Positions 35,138 through 44,063 of a stretch of 56,757 bases of DNA are shown piece after piece. Positions within the stretch are counted from its first letter, which is position 1; every line of letters starts with the position of its first letter. Under the pieces are notes generated by a model, which saw only the letters and a list, made by a program, of their open reading frames with translations, did no database searches and was not told the DNA's origin. The position numbers were made by a program, and so were the translations under genes. Source of the stretch: Lachnospiraceae bacterium (GTDB taxonomy: Bacteria; Bacillota; Clostridia; Lachnospirales; Lachnospiraceae); assembly GCA_029063085.1 (NCBI GenBank), contig JAIDOW010000099.1, positions 1 to 56,757 on the forward strand. The letters run 5' to 3'.

Positions 35138-37684
35138 TCACCTTACATAACTGATAAATACATTCCCGCTGTCTTTCACTTTACCCTCGAATTCTTCCCT
35201 CGGCTCCACAATATCCGTTTCTTCCAACGGATTGATATAGCGAATTTTTTGTCCGTTATAGCTGGTTACCAATACGTAAGTTCCGTCTGCAAAGCGTGTG
35301 ATAACCGGGGCATCCTTACAGAGATAATATAAGCCATTTTCAAAATCACATCCGGTAATATCTGTTCCCTGTCTTCCGGTATATTTCAATATGATATCCT
35401 CTATAGGCACCTCATTTGCAATATCCTCCTGCATTGCTGCATATTCCGGATTCTTTTCCTCATAGATTCCCATCATGTAAATACAGGCAGCAAGAGTATC
35501 TCCTATATCGGAAACATTGTAAATATTTATTTTATCTGCAACCGTATGATAATCCTTGACTGCTATTTTCCGCCATACGATCATTCCGTGCTCGTCCAAT
35601 ACCACACCCGCATTTTCATAGGCTGTACGCACGGCTGCATTCAAATTTAGATAATCCGTCATATATTTTCCCTGACCATACGCATAATATTTTTTATTGG
35701 TATGGTCAAAAGTAATTTTTACCGTGGTATCCTTTTCATTAATGGATTTTTTGGTAATCATCAGCTTGGGTTTTTCTGTTACGTACATATAATTAGGAAA
35801 AGTCATATAAAGCTGATTATACGCATTATCCGTATATTTATAAGCTATGTTGATTCCGTCATTATCCTCTTCATCTTTATAAGTGATAAAATCCTGGGTT
35901 GTAGACTCAAACACACCGTTTATCTTACGGACACGGTCCAGATACACCACACCGTCTCTGGCAGTAGCTTCTATTACATAGACGCCGGTAGAACCATAGG
36001 TCTTTACGACCGTATTTCTCTTATCAATGATATCAATTGTGGAAATCGGACAAATCACTGTCCTGTCCAAGGCTGTTTCAATATCACCTTCCCTGATTCT
36101 TCCAAGAATTAAATCCTCTTCTATGAATCCGATCGTCTCAAGTCTCTCATCACTCCCAGCCTCAATCTGCCGGCTCTCTTTTGTATCCAGATTCAAAACT
36201 GTAACCCTTTTTGTATATTCCGGTAACAGCTCGTCGGGATACCCTATCAAATGGTTGTCTTCTGATACCGCCAGACGATCATTCAGCACATCCTCAATAA
36301 AAATCTCTGACTTCATGGTATTGGTATCTACAGTTACGATACAGTCATTATCAAAATAATAAAATTCACCGCTGTCATTTAGATATAAAAGAGTTTCCAT
36401 GTCTTCTTTTAATATATTATACGGCTTATTATTTTCAATAAATAAAACCTCCTGCATTTTATCTTTCGCAGCAGTAAACCGATAAACGGAAATTCCTACC
36501 TTGCCCTCATGCTCTCCCCGGTTCATATAACCATATACAGCAAAAGTGATATCTCCCTCATCAGTCATCTTTAGTATTTTGATATTATTTTCATCATAAG
36601 TCACACGGCTGTCTGTGTAATTATCATCCTGACAAAATCCATATACGTTCGTGATCGTCCCATTGTTATAATCATAATACCATAACTGCCTTGCCTGAAC
36701 AAATGCTACCTTTTTCTCTTTATCACTGACAACATATTGATAATCTTCCTCATCGGTAATGCCTATCTTAAAGGTGTTGGCACTCGTATCCACATTGTCC
36801 GTTACAAAAAGTGCCTCCTGCTTGCGGTTATAATCCAGCAAATACACATTATCCTCATCTACGTAACGGACACGGTAGTTTTCTGTAATATAGTAACTCT
36901 CCAACACACGGTTCTCCTGTGCAGAAATCATGTATTTTAACTGAATAATGGCATAACTGTCATCAATCTCCTTAATACTTGCAATCGGCTTTGTGAGTCT
37001 TGTGGGATTCAGATCCGCAAACGTTATAGTTTCAAAGCTGGAATGGATATCTATCTCTGACAGATATTCGTTATTGCCATCCTCATTAGGCTCAATACTT
37101 TTGGAAATAACGGTCTCTGCCTCCTCTTTATTAAAGAGTACCTTATTAAAGGTTTCCACAAAATCCAACAGTTTATCGGCATGAAAATTATTCTCTACCA
37201 CAACCCTTGTATAATAGCGGACAGCAACCTCTTCCCCTGACATTGCCTTTAATACCAGTACATATTCCTGAAGTTCTTCTAAATCTGTACGAAAAGATAC
37301 CCGTATTTTATCGTAACCTTCCGCATGTGTTAATTCCGTCACGGAACCATTCTCAATCAAATCGCCCTGATACTGACTTCTTAATTCATATTCATAGGAA
37401 CCGTAAGTATCCTTTGCCTGATCTGCCCAAAGTTCAATTGTTTTCCCGTAATCCATCGGCGTAATCGTATCACGAAAATATGTCGTATCAACTTTACCGG
37501 TATACCCGTGTAAAGTATTGATAAATCTATCATTATAACGTACATATACAATTGGCAGTGTAGCCTGTTCCATCTCCACGGAAAACTCTTCCACCCCTCT
37601 GTTATTTATTTTATTCACAACCAGAATCGTCCCTGTAAAAATAAACAACAGCACCAGTATTCTTGCAACTACTCTTCCGTCCAT
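35138..37684 (-). CDS. membrane-anchored extracytoplasmic protein of unknown function
   Basis: This 848-residue protein has a single N-terminal membrane helix (ARILVLLFIFTGTILVVNKI, about residues 6-25) and a large outer part. Residues about 255-600 show repeated four-strand-like segments (QLWYYDYNNG, GEFYYFDNDCIVTVDTNTM, HLIGYPDELLPEY) suggestive of a beta-propeller. The last about 100 residues resemble a C39-like papain fold (LAACIYMMG, then CKDAPVITRFADGTYVLVTS, YINPLEE), with the usual catalytic histidine apparently replaced. The start at 37684 follows CAGGAG. It lies 60 bp after the 176-residue gene upstream. No confident family. Confidence 0.8.
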   Translation of the reverse strand: MDGRVVARILVLLFIFTGTILVVNKINNRGVEEFSVEMEQATLPIVYVRYNDRFINTLHGYTGKVDTTYFRDTITPMDYGKTIELWADQAKDTYGSYEYELRSQYQGDLIENGSVTELTHAEGYDKIRVSFRTDLEELQEYVLVLKAMSGEEVAVRYYTRVVVENNFHADKLLDFVETFNKVLFNKEEAETVISKSIEPNEDGNNEYLSEIDIHSSFETITFADLNPTRLTKPIASIKEIDDSYAIIQLKYMISAQENRVLESYYITENYRVRYVDEDNVYLLDYNRKQEALFVTDNVDTSANTFKIGITDEEDYQYVVSDKEKKVAFVQARQLWYYDYNNGTITNVYGFCQDDNYTDSRVTYDENNIKILKMTDEGDITFAVYGYMNRGEHEGKVGISVYRFTAAKDKMQEVLFIENNKPYNILKEDMETLLYLNDSGEFYYFDNDCIVTVDTNTMKSEIFIEDVLNDRLAVSEDNHLIGYPDELLPEYTKRVTVLNLDTKESRQIEAGSDERLETIGFIEEDLILGRIREGDIETALDRTVICPISTIDIIDKRNTVVKTYGSTGVYVIEATARDGVVYLDRVRKINGVFESTTQDFITYKDEEDNDGINIAYKYTDNAYNQLYMTFPNYMYVTEKPKLMITKKSINEKDTTVKITFDHTNKKYYAYGQGKYMTDYLNLNAAVRTAYENAGVVLDEHGMIVWRKIAVKDYHTVADKINIYNVSDIGDTLAACIYMMGIYEEKNPEYAAMQEDIANEVPIEDIILKYTGRQGTDITGCDFENGLYYLCKDAPVITRFADGTYVLVTSYNGQKIRYINPLEETDIVEPREEFEGKVKDSGNVFISYVR

Positions 37685-37744
37685 AATAATCTCCTGCAAT
37701 ATGGGAATGTTCCCGTTTCTTACTCTAATTTAACAATTTATCCA

Positions 37745-38275
37745 TCACATTCTGTATGTGTTATTTTCCCTGTTCATCTGACAATTAAATTTCCTGCAAA
37801 ATTTATCGTGTCTGCGTCTTCTGATATACATCTCCTGACACACCATTACCTGTATCATATTTTTAAGCTGCAACCTCTCTTTTTCGGCTTCAGGCATTGT
37901 AAGCTTTTTATAAATCTCACTTGCCATCCGGTAAATGGTCACTGCATCCGGATACTGTGCATACATCGGACTTCCCTCATACTCATAGCGGTCCAGATAT
38001 TCCTCCAAAATAGAAGCAATCAACCTGACCTCTCTCGGATACAATCTTCTTAAATAATCATAATCCTTTAAACAAAACTCTTCTTCCTCTAAAAAATCCG
38101 ACTCGTTTGGAAACATCGAATTCAAATCATAATGTATCCCCTGCATTTCATAAATCTCCTTACATACATATTCCATATTATTAAAATATGCATGTAAATC
38201 AAATGTCGTGCATATATAAACCGGATTTGCCTCTGGTATCCCCTTTACATGGGAATTTTCGTAAAGCTGCTGCAT
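37745..38275 (-). CDS. hypothetical protein, 176 residues
   Basis: I do not recognise this protein. It is soluble, acidic in the middle (DFLEEEEFCLKDYDYLRRLYP) and basic at the C terminus (MYIRRRRHDKFCRKFN), and predicted mostly helical, with many Tyr and Met residues. It lies between pfkA (119 bp upstream) and the membrane-anchored 848-residue protein (60 bp downstream), all on the minus strand. No strong ribosome binding site is seen at the first Met. Confidence 0.7.
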   Translation of the reverse strand: MQQLYENSHVKGIPEANPVYICTTFDLHAYFNNMEYVCKEIYEMQGIHYDLNSMFPNESDFLEEEEFCLKDYDYLRRLYPREVRLIASILEEYLDRYEYEGSPMYAQYPDAVTIYRMASEIYKKLTMPEAEKERLQLKNMIQVMVCQEMYIRRRRHDKFCRKFNCQMNRENNTYRM

Positions 38276-38394
38276 AATTTTTCACAGGATAAATTTAACA
38301 AAGATAGCAAAAGTAAACCGTACTCTGCAATGTTACCTGTTAAATCCTTACAGCAAAACTTTAGTACAGCAGCCTCACAGATTTCCCTTATTCT

Positions 38395-39471
38395 TTATTC
38401 ATCTCCAAAAGAAATGCCTAACATACGTGCATTTTGTACAATACTGTCATCAGGTGAAACATATTTTAATTTTCCTGCAGAATCTGACAGTGCAATATCC
38501 GTTACATCGTTGTCCTTTAATACCACCAGGCGTCCGTATTTCTCCTCTTTGATCAGCTTCGCCGCATATGCTCCAAATCTCGAAGAAAGTACACGGTCAA
38601 ACGAATCCGGACTGCCGCCTCTTTGTGTGTGTCCGGGAACTGCTATTCTTACCTCACATCCACATGCATCCTTAATCTGGTCCGCAATCTCATATGCTAC
38701 TGACGGATATGGACGATTTGCAAGCTTTTCCTTTCTCTTCTTCTTGGAAAGTGCCGCATCCTCCTTGGAAATAGCACCTTCTGCCACTGCAATGATAGAG
38801 AATCCTTTTCCTGCTTTGCTTCTCTTATCAAGTGCCTTGCACACACTCTTAATATCATATGGAATTTCCGGTAACAGAATAATATCTGCCCCACCTGCAA
38901 TACCGGCATGTAAAGTAATATGCCCAACTTTATGTCCCATTATTTCCACTACAAAAACCCGATTATGGGAAGCCGCTGTTGTATGGATACAGTCAATTGC
39001 CTGTGTAGCGACATCTACTGCTGACTGGAATCCGAAAGTCATATCCGTTCCCCACAGATCATTGTCAATGGTTTTTGGCAGACCGATTACATTCAGCCCC
39101 TCGTCACTTAACAGATTAGCCGTCTTCTGGGAACCGTTTCCACCCAATACGACAAGACAGTCAAGCTTCAGTTTCTTGTAAGTTTCCTTCATGGCCTTCA
39201 CCTTATCAATTCCGTCTTCTGTCGGCTGGCCCATTAATTTAAACGGCTGTCTGGAGCTTCCCAATATCGTACCGCCTCTTGTCAAAATACCGGAAAAATC
39301 CTCTGCTTTTAATAACTTATAATTATTGCGGATTAATCCTTTATAACCCTCCAAAAAACCATAAATCTCTACATCCTTGTACATATTGCAAAGTCCTTTT
39401 ACGACACCTCGCATCGTAGCATTTAATGCCTGGCAGTCACCGCCGCTTGTCAACATACCTATTCTCTTCAT
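38395..39471 (-). CDS. pfkA: 6-phosphofructokinase
   Basis: The enzyme phosphorylates fructose 6-phosphate in glycolysis. The 358-residue protein has the family motifs GMLTSGGDCQALNA (residues about 4-17), PKTIDNDL, MGHKVGHITLHAGIAGGAD and PGHTQRGGSPDSFDR. The phosphate-donor loop reads GGNGS, where ATP-type enzymes usually have GGDGS and PPi-type GGDDS, while the PKTIDNDL lysine is common in PPi and mixed-group enzymes. The donor, ATP or PPi, is therefore uncertain. The start at 39471 follows AAGGAAGG. It lies 32 bp after recR. Confidence 0.93.
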   Translation of the reverse strand: MKRIGMLTSGGDCQALNATMRGVVKGLCNMYKDVEIYGFLEGYKGLIRNNYKLLKAEDFSGILTRGGTILGSSRQPFKLMGQPTEDGIDKVKAMKETYKKLKLDCLVVLGGNGSQKTANLLSDEGLNVIGLPKTIDNDLWGTDMTFGFQSAVDVATQAIDCIHTTAASHNRVFVVEIMGHKVGHITLHAGIAGGADIILLPEIPYDIKSVCKALDKRSKAGKGFSIIAVAEGAISKEDAALSKKKRKEKLANRPYPSVAYEIADQIKDACGCEVRIAVPGHTQRGGSPDSFDRVLSSRFGAYAAKLIKEEKYGRLVVLKDNDVTDIALSDSAGKLKYVSPDDSIVQNARMLGISFGDE

Positions 39472-39503
39472 AACATATACCTTCCTTTCGTAATACATTA
39501 TTT

Positions 39504-40100
39504 TTAGATGTGTACTCTTCCCTCTAATGCACGAAGAAGTGTAACTTCATCAATACATTCCAAATCACCGCCTACCGGTATTCCGGATGCAATTCGTGAC
39601 ACTGTAATTCCTGTCGGCTTTACCAGTTTGCTGATATACATTGCAGTAATCTCACCTTCCACTCCGGAGTTTGTAGCGATGATCAGTTCCTCTACATCCT
39701 CCCTAAGCCGGACAATCAGTTCCTTTAACTTGATGTCCTCCTGCCCGACACCGAGCTTGGGGGAAATTGCTCCATGCAGCACATGATACACACCGTTATA
39801 TTTACCGGTACGCTCATATGCCGCCAAATCCCTTGGCGTCTCCACCACCATGATCGTTTTTTTATCACGGTTAGCAGAGGCACAGATAGGACAGACATCC
39901 TTATCTGTCAGAGTAAAACATTCTTTGCAGTATTTTACATTCTGCCTGGCATTCATAATGGAATCAGACAACGCCTTTACATGGTCTAACGGCATATTGA
40001 TAATATGATATGCCAGTCTCTGGGCTGATTTGTGACCAATTCCCGGCAGCCTTCCTAATTCTTCTACCAGACGATTTACCTGTTCACTATATAGGTCCAT
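39504..40100 (-). CDS. recR: recombination mediator RecR
   Basis: RecR works with RecO and RecF to load RecA at gaps. The 198-residue protein has the N-terminal helix-hairpin-helix (LGRLPGIGHKSAQRLAYH), the C4 zinc finger (CKECFTLTDKDVCPIC, about residues 57-72), the Toprim domain (IMVVETPRDLAAYERTG) and a C-terminal Walker-B-like segment. It overlaps the ybaB stop by 1 bp and belongs to the dnaX-ybaB-recR operon typical of Firmicutes. Confidence 0.98.
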   Translation of the reverse strand: MDLYSEQVNRLVEELGRLPGIGHKSAQRLAYHIINMPLDHVKALSDSIMNARQNVKYCKECFTLTDKDVCPICASANRDKKTIMVVETPRDLAAYERTGKYNGVYHVLHGAISPKLGVGQEDIKLKELIVRLREDVEELIIATNSGVEGEITAMYISKLVKPTGITVSRIASGIPVGGDLECIDEVTLLRALEGRVHI

Positions 40101-40450
40101 TAAAACGGAAATCCTCCTAATCCGCCCATGCCGCCGGTAATCTTAGACATTTTTGTATTCTGGTCTTCCTCCTGCATGCGAAGTGCTTCATTGGTTGCCG
40201 CCATAATCAAATCCTCAAGCATTTCAATATCATCAGGATCTACCACTTCAGGATCCAGATGAACTGCCATAACCTCCTTCTTTCCGGAAATCGTAACCTT
40301 CACCACACCACCTCCGGCAGTGGCTTCATAAACCTGATCCTCTAACTCCTTTGCCTGCTCTTCCATCTGTTTCTGCATTCTCTGAGCCTGCTTCATTAAA
40401 TTGTTCATATTACCGGGCATGCCTCCCGGAAATCCACCTCTTTTTGCCAT
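40100..40450 (-). CDS. YbaB/EbfC nucleoid-associated protein
   Basis: This 116-residue DNA-binding protein has the YbaB/EbfC core (NNLMKQAQRMQKQMEEQAKE helix, then VYEATAGGGVVKVTISGKKE and DPDDIEMLEDLIMAATNEAL). It has Gly/Met/Phe-rich ends (GGFPGGMPGN and GGMGGLGGFPF). It lies between dnaX and recR, its usual place. Confidence 0.97.
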   Translation of the reverse strand: MAKRGGFPGGMPGNMNNLMKQAQRMQKQMEEQAKELEDQVYEATAGGGVVKVTISGKKEVMAVHLDPEVVDPDDIEMLEDLIMAATNEALRMQEEDQNTKMSKITGGMGGLGGFPF

Positions 40451-40492
40451 GTTGCTCTATCCTCCTAAATTTATTGAAATTATATGCACATC

Positions 40493-40545
40493 TGACTCCC
40501 GCAAGGGTCACACACTCCTTGTTTCCAGCGGGGTTGTCGATTTGT
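40493..40545 (+). repeat. intergenic repeat between dnaX and ybaB
   Basis: A segment (CCCGCAAGGGTCACAC ... CCAGCGGGGTTGTCGA) resembles the inner part of the repeats flanking mecA (GCGAGGGTCACATACCCC ... GCAGCAGGGTT). CCCGC and GCGGG can pair as a hairpin. A shorter relative (GCTTGCAGCGGGATTGTTGAC) lies at 42242-42262, just upstream of dnaX. Confidence 0.5.
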
Positions 40546-40569
40546 GTGCAATCTATTCATATCAATTGC

Positions 40570-42216
40570 CTAATCTGCCACCGTCACATCAAATTTGACC
40601 TTAGACAAATTAATACTTGATAAATCTGTTTCTGCTAAAGATTCCTTGGATTGACAGGCAATATTAACACTTTTACCGGTCATCTCTCCGACCACCTCCT
40701 GTAAAACCTGACGATGCTCCTCCTTGGAAAACTGCTTAAATGCCATATTCCCTTTAACTGTTCCATCAAAAGAAAGGACAATGGAAGCATTATCATGTCC
40801 GATATTAATGCTCGCCTCCTCTAGCAGGCTCATGGTTCCCTGACCGACTTTATTGCTAAGCTCCGTATCCTGTTTGATCCTGTTAATACTTTCTATGATA
40901 TCCTTCATATCCTGGCGTGTTGCCGGTTCTAATTCTTTTCTAAGAATCTCTTCCCTGTTAATAGATACATCTGTATCAGAAGTGACCGCATTTTCACTGC
41001 CGTTTCCCGCTGCAAGTGCTGCTTTCTGTTCCTCACTAAGAGAAACCACTCCTTCTTCTACCTTTTGTTCCAATATACGAAGACGGTCTAAAACCGAATC
41101 CAGATTATTTTCCATCTGAGGTGTTGTAAGCTTGATCACGGCAAGCTCCAGTGTTACTCTTTTCTGAGTTGCATACCGTATCTGGTTAGACATCTCGGAA
41201 AATATCCGGATATACCGCATCAGTGCATTTAAATCCACCTGCTCTGCCGTCTGTTTCATACTTTCGAGATTCTCTGCTGAAATATCAAGCTGGTCATTTA
41301 CATGATCCGAAACCTTGATCAGCAAAAGATTTCGCATATACCATGTAAAATCCGTCACAAACTGGGACAATTCCCTTCCCTGCCAGACAATCTCATCAAT
41401 AACCTGTAATGCCTCCATGGTAGAATTTGCTGCAATATGAGTCATCAACCGGTTAAATACTTCTACATCTACTGCACCAAGTACCTCTAATACCTTGTCA
41501 TAGGTAAGTTTCTGCCCCAGATAAAAAGCAATACACTGGTCAAGAAGACTGAGTGCATCACGCATGGAGCCATCTGCCGCCTTGGCAATGTAACGAACCG
41601 CTTTTTCCTCTGCTTCAATTCCTTCTCTGGAAAGCAGTTCTGTCAATCTCTCATAAATCGTTTCCAGACTAATCCGCCTGAAATCATACCTCTGGCATCT
41701 GGACAAAATCGTAATCGGTATCTTGTGGGATTCTGTCGTTGCCAGAATAAAGATCACGTAAGAAGGCGGTTCTTCCAACGTCTTAAGCAATGCATTAAAC
41801 GCTCCGATGGAGAGCATATGCACCTCATCGATAATATACACTTTATATTTACCTTCTGTCGGCGAATACTGTACTTCATCCCGGATATCACGTATATTAT
41901 CCACTCCGTTATTGGATGCGGCATCAATCTCAATTACATTCAGGGAATTACCTGCCTGAATCGCCTGACAGGATGCACATTCATTGCAGGGACTTCCGTC
42001 ATCTAACGGATGCTCGCAATTCACGGCTTTTGCAAACAGCTTTGCCACTGTCGTCTTACCGGTTCCCCTTGTTCCACAAAAAAGATATGCATGCCCGACC
42101 CTGTCATGGATAATCTGGTTCTTCAATGTGGTAACTACATGCTCCTGTCCCTTTACTTCTTCAAATTCATCCGGCCTCCATTTACGGTATAGTGCCATAT
42201 ATGACATATCATTCAC
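40570..42216 (-). CDS. dnaX: DNA polymerase III gamma/tau subunit
   Basis: This is the clamp-loader ATPase and tau scaffold of the replicase. The 548-residue protein has Walker A GTRGTGKT (about residues 48-55), a four-cysteine zinc module (CEHPLDDGSPCNECASC), Walker B IIDEVHML, sensor TTESHKIP and the SRC-type arginine finger in LSRCQRYDF. The C-terminal part is shorter than in long tau proteins. The start may be Met1, Met4 (MSYMALYRKWRP, matching homologues) or Met7; AGGA lies 5 bases before Met1. It leads the dnaX-ybaB-recR operon. Confidence 0.98.
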   Translation of the reverse strand: MNDMSYMALYRKWRPDEFEEVKGQEHVVTTLKNQIIHDRVGHAYLFCGTRGTGKTTVAKLFAKAVNCEHPLDDGSPCNECASCQAIQAGNSLNVIEIDAASNNGVDNIRDIRDEVQYSPTEGKYKVYIIDEVHMLSIGAFNALLKTLEEPPSYVIFILATTESHKIPITILSRCQRYDFRRISLETIYERLTELLSREGIEAEEKAVRYIAKAADGSMRDALSLLDQCIAFYLGQKLTYDKVLEVLGAVDVEVFNRLMTHIAANSTMEALQVIDEIVWQGRELSQFVTDFTWYMRNLLLIKVSDHVNDQLDISAENLESMKQTAEQVDLNALMRYIRIFSEMSNQIRYATQKRVTLELAVIKLTTPQMENNLDSVLDRLRILEQKVEEGVVSLSEEQKAALAAGNGSENAVTSDTDVSINREEILRKELEPATRQDMKDIIESINRIKQDTELSNKVGQGTMSLLEEASINIGHDNASIVLSFDGTVKGNMAFKQFSKEEHRQVLQEVVGEMTGKSVNIACQSKESLAETDLSSINLSKVKFDVTVAD

Positions 42217-42262
42217 ATCCTAACTGGTTCTAAAGCCCCCCCGCTTGCAGCGGGATTGTTGA

Positions 42263-43339
42263 CTAAGCCTGTTGAAAATCAAAAATCGTATCCAACATCC
42301 GAAGCGTTTTGAAGTTACCCTTTGCAGAAATCTCTCCCGCCATAAATCCTTTTTGGAAAGTCTTTTTTCCACTCAATATATTATCTAACATCTTTGTTGT
42401 AGTCCTTAAGATCACATCTGCCTCATCTGTTGCGGCATAAAAACACTTAACATGTTCCGGTGTAGCCTCTATATGAAGAATCTGATCTTTGTCGGATATA
42501 ATAATGGCATAGGAAGCCGTAAATTCCGGCTCGGGACTATAATTTTTCATAAAAGCGGATATTAGCTTATCGACTGGAACTTCCCTTTCCTCTCCTGCTT
42601 TTGTAACGGCATTCCCTTCCATATCATATAATTCTTCCATATCCTCTTCATCAGATGTTTTATCTGCATCCTCTTCATTCAACATTTTCTTGAACATCGC
42701 TGACAGCTCTTCTATATCTTCCTTTTGCTGCTTCACATACGATTCATCACTGACAAACTTGGAAAGCTGCTCGCTTTCCTGGGGTGTCAGTTCAATGGTT
42801 CTTGGCTTAAGCAGATTGTTTTTAACAGCCATGTCACTGGTAGGCAGGCTCTTCATTTTCTGGTGAATCGTGCGGTACAATGCTTCCGCTTTCTTCTCGA
42901 TAATCTCCCTATAGCTTTCATTTTGTTCAAATCCATCATCTACATATGCAACCAGACCGGTAATCGGAATTCCTCCCAAAAGCTCCCAGGCCTTTATCAG
43001 GTTCAGTTCGGCATCCCGCTCTCCATAAGTAGTCGCCATAACAACCGGCAACATATACATCTTACTGATCTCCTGCTTATCGGCATATAGCCAGCACATA
43101 TCCAGAAATTGCTGCATATATCCGCCAATTCCAAACCATTCCACTGTCGTAGCCAGTATCACCCCGTCTGCCCCCTTCAATGTAGATGGCAGTATGGCAA
43201 TCGCATTTTTATCTTCAAATATATTATAACGGTTTACTTCTACCCGAAGTTCTTTTAAAACCTCTGTTATCCTATCCAGTACATAGATTGATGGGTCATC
43301 TAACAGCCCTCTTCCACCATAGTAAATATTAATCTTCGT
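42263..43339 (-). CDS. flavodoxin-like protein with C-terminal SCP2 domain
   Basis: The N-terminal half (residues about 1-170) looks like an FMN-binding flavodoxin/NADPH-dependent reductase fold (INIYYGGRGLLDDPSIYV, ILATTVEWFGIGGYMQQFLD, TTYGERDAELN). After an acidic linker, the C-terminal about 100 residues resemble an SCP2 sterol-carrier domain (FTASYAIIISDKD, ADVILRTTTKMLDNILSGK, KGNFKTLRMLD). The best start is an ACG at 43337-43339, eight bases after GGAGG, which gives (M)KINIYYGGRG as in homologues. The only in-frame TTG (43354) lies upstream of that ribosome binding site. A good promoter lies at 43373-43401. Confidence 0.85.
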   Translation of the reverse strand, partial: TKINIYYGGRGLLDDPSIYVLDRITEVLKELRVEVNRYNIFEDKNAIAILPSTLKGADGVILATTVEWFGIGGYMQQFLDMCWLYADKQEISKMYMLPVVMATTYGERDAELNLIKAWELLGGIPITGLVAYVDDGFEQNESYREIIEKKAEALYRTIHQKMKSLPTSDMAVKNNLLKPRTIELTPQESEQLSKFVSDESYVKQQKEDIEELSAMFKKMLNEEDADKTSDEEDMEELYDMEGNAVTKAGEEREVPVDKLISAFMKNYSPEPEFTASYAIIISDKDQILHIEATPEHVKCFYAATDEADVILRTTTKMLDNILSGKKTFQKGFMAGEISAKGNFKTLRMLDTIFDFQQA

Positions 43340-43372
43340 AAGTCTCACCTCCAAATTGCATAGCTATTATTA

Positions 43373-43401
43373 AGTATAGCTGAAAATATACTTTTTTACA
43401 A
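43373..43401 (-). promoter_or_regulatory. promoter of the flavodoxin/SCP2 gene
   Basis: On the minus strand: TTGTAA (43396-43401), 17-bp spacer, TATACT (43373-43378), about 34 bp upstream of the ACG start. Confidence 0.7.
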
Positions 43402-43413
43402 CTTAAAATACAA

Positions 43414-43467
43414 TAAAAATGGAGCTGCCCCGTTCAGAAAATAAAACTCTAACGAGGTGCTCCCCTG
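43414..43467. repeat. repeated 43-bp hairpin, copy 1
   Basis: GGAGC (43421-43425) and GCTCC (43459-43463) bound an imperfect palindrome with the inner pairs CCCCGTT/AACGAGG. It is identical at 42 of 43 positions to the copy at 45579-45621. Confidence 0.8.
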
Positions 43468-43499
43468 TAACCATTTGTCAAGGACTTTTTTATCACTAT

Positions 43500-43765
43500 T
43501 CCGTTTTCTCAATTGGTACCGTGATTAATGATAATCCATTTCAGCTTATCGTATGCACCTCGATACTTGTCTTACTAAAATACAATGATACTTCATAGAT
43601 AACGTTCAACATATTCTTCCTACTTTTTGGCTTGGTCTGTTTGTATGACTTATGTTAATCCCGATATTGCAGATTTTTTTCCGCTTGGTTTATCAGTTCT
43701 TTCCGTTCATGGAGTAGCTTTTCCGTCTGCTTTATCTCACTGTACTCTGACGTGTAGAATTATAT
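43500..43765 (-). pseudogene. degenerate coding remnant
   Basis: The minus strand carries protein-like segments broken by stops: a coiled-coil-like stretch containing EIKQTEKLLHERKELINQAE that stops after NLQYRD, followed by fragments EEYVERYL and KLKWIIINHG. No intact frame or family is recognised. The type of sequence would fit the tail of a mobilisation or transposon protein, but this is a guess. Confidence 0.35.
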
Positions 43766-43771
43766 TTTTAT

Positions 43772-43828
43772 TTGATTTTCTGCACCAAAAAGTATATAAT
43801 TACTCAAAAAGAATGAGGTGCAGAAAAT
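43772..43828 (+). promoter_or_regulatory. promoter and inverted repeat controlling the small XRE gene
   Basis: TTGATT (43772-43777), 17-bp spacer, TATAAT (43795-43800). A perfect 12-bp inverted repeat (ATTTTCTGCACC at 43775-43786 and GGTGCAGAAAAT at 43817-43828) brackets the -10 box. The right arm contains the GAGGTG ribosome binding site and runs into the ATG, so the dyad may be the operator for the gene's own product. Confidence 0.75.
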
Positions 43829-44039
43829 GGGAATGGCCTTAAAAATACGGACAATTCTTTTAGAAAGAAATATGTCTATCAAAGAATTAAGTGATAAATT
43901 AGGTTACAAAGGTACAAATCTTTATAATAAGCTTAGGAGAGATAATTTAACTGAAAAAGAGTTGCATGAGATTGCGGACATTCTAAACTGCGACTATGAC
44001 GGCATTTTCACTTTTAGGGATACTGGAAAACAGGTCTGA
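43827..44039 (+). CDS. small XRE-type transcriptional regulator
   Basis: The 70-residue protein is almost wholly a Cro/CI helix-turn-helix domain (MALKIRTILLERNMSIKELS, then KLGYKGTNLYNKLRRDNLTE). It has no ligand or dimer domain. The start at 43827 has GAGGTG 6 bases upstream. A perfect inverted repeat overlaps its promoter and ribosome binding site, suggesting autoregulation. It lies beside gene remnants and repeated hairpins, so it may be left over from a mobile element. Confidence 0.88.
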   Translation: MGMALKIRTILLERNMSIKELSDKLGYKGTNLYNKLRRDNLTEKELHEIADILNCDYDGIFTFRDTGKQV

Positions 44040-44063
44040 CAGACTGCATTTTGCTGATTATCA

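Noticed and set aside
43451-43480. Resemblance to the bacterial SRP RNA core (GGTGC...CCCTGTAACC) upstream of the dnaX region
   Set aside because: The neighbouring copy at 45611 diverges right after CCCCTG, and no further SRP RNA stem or apical tetraloop is visible. The match comes from the repeated hairpin.
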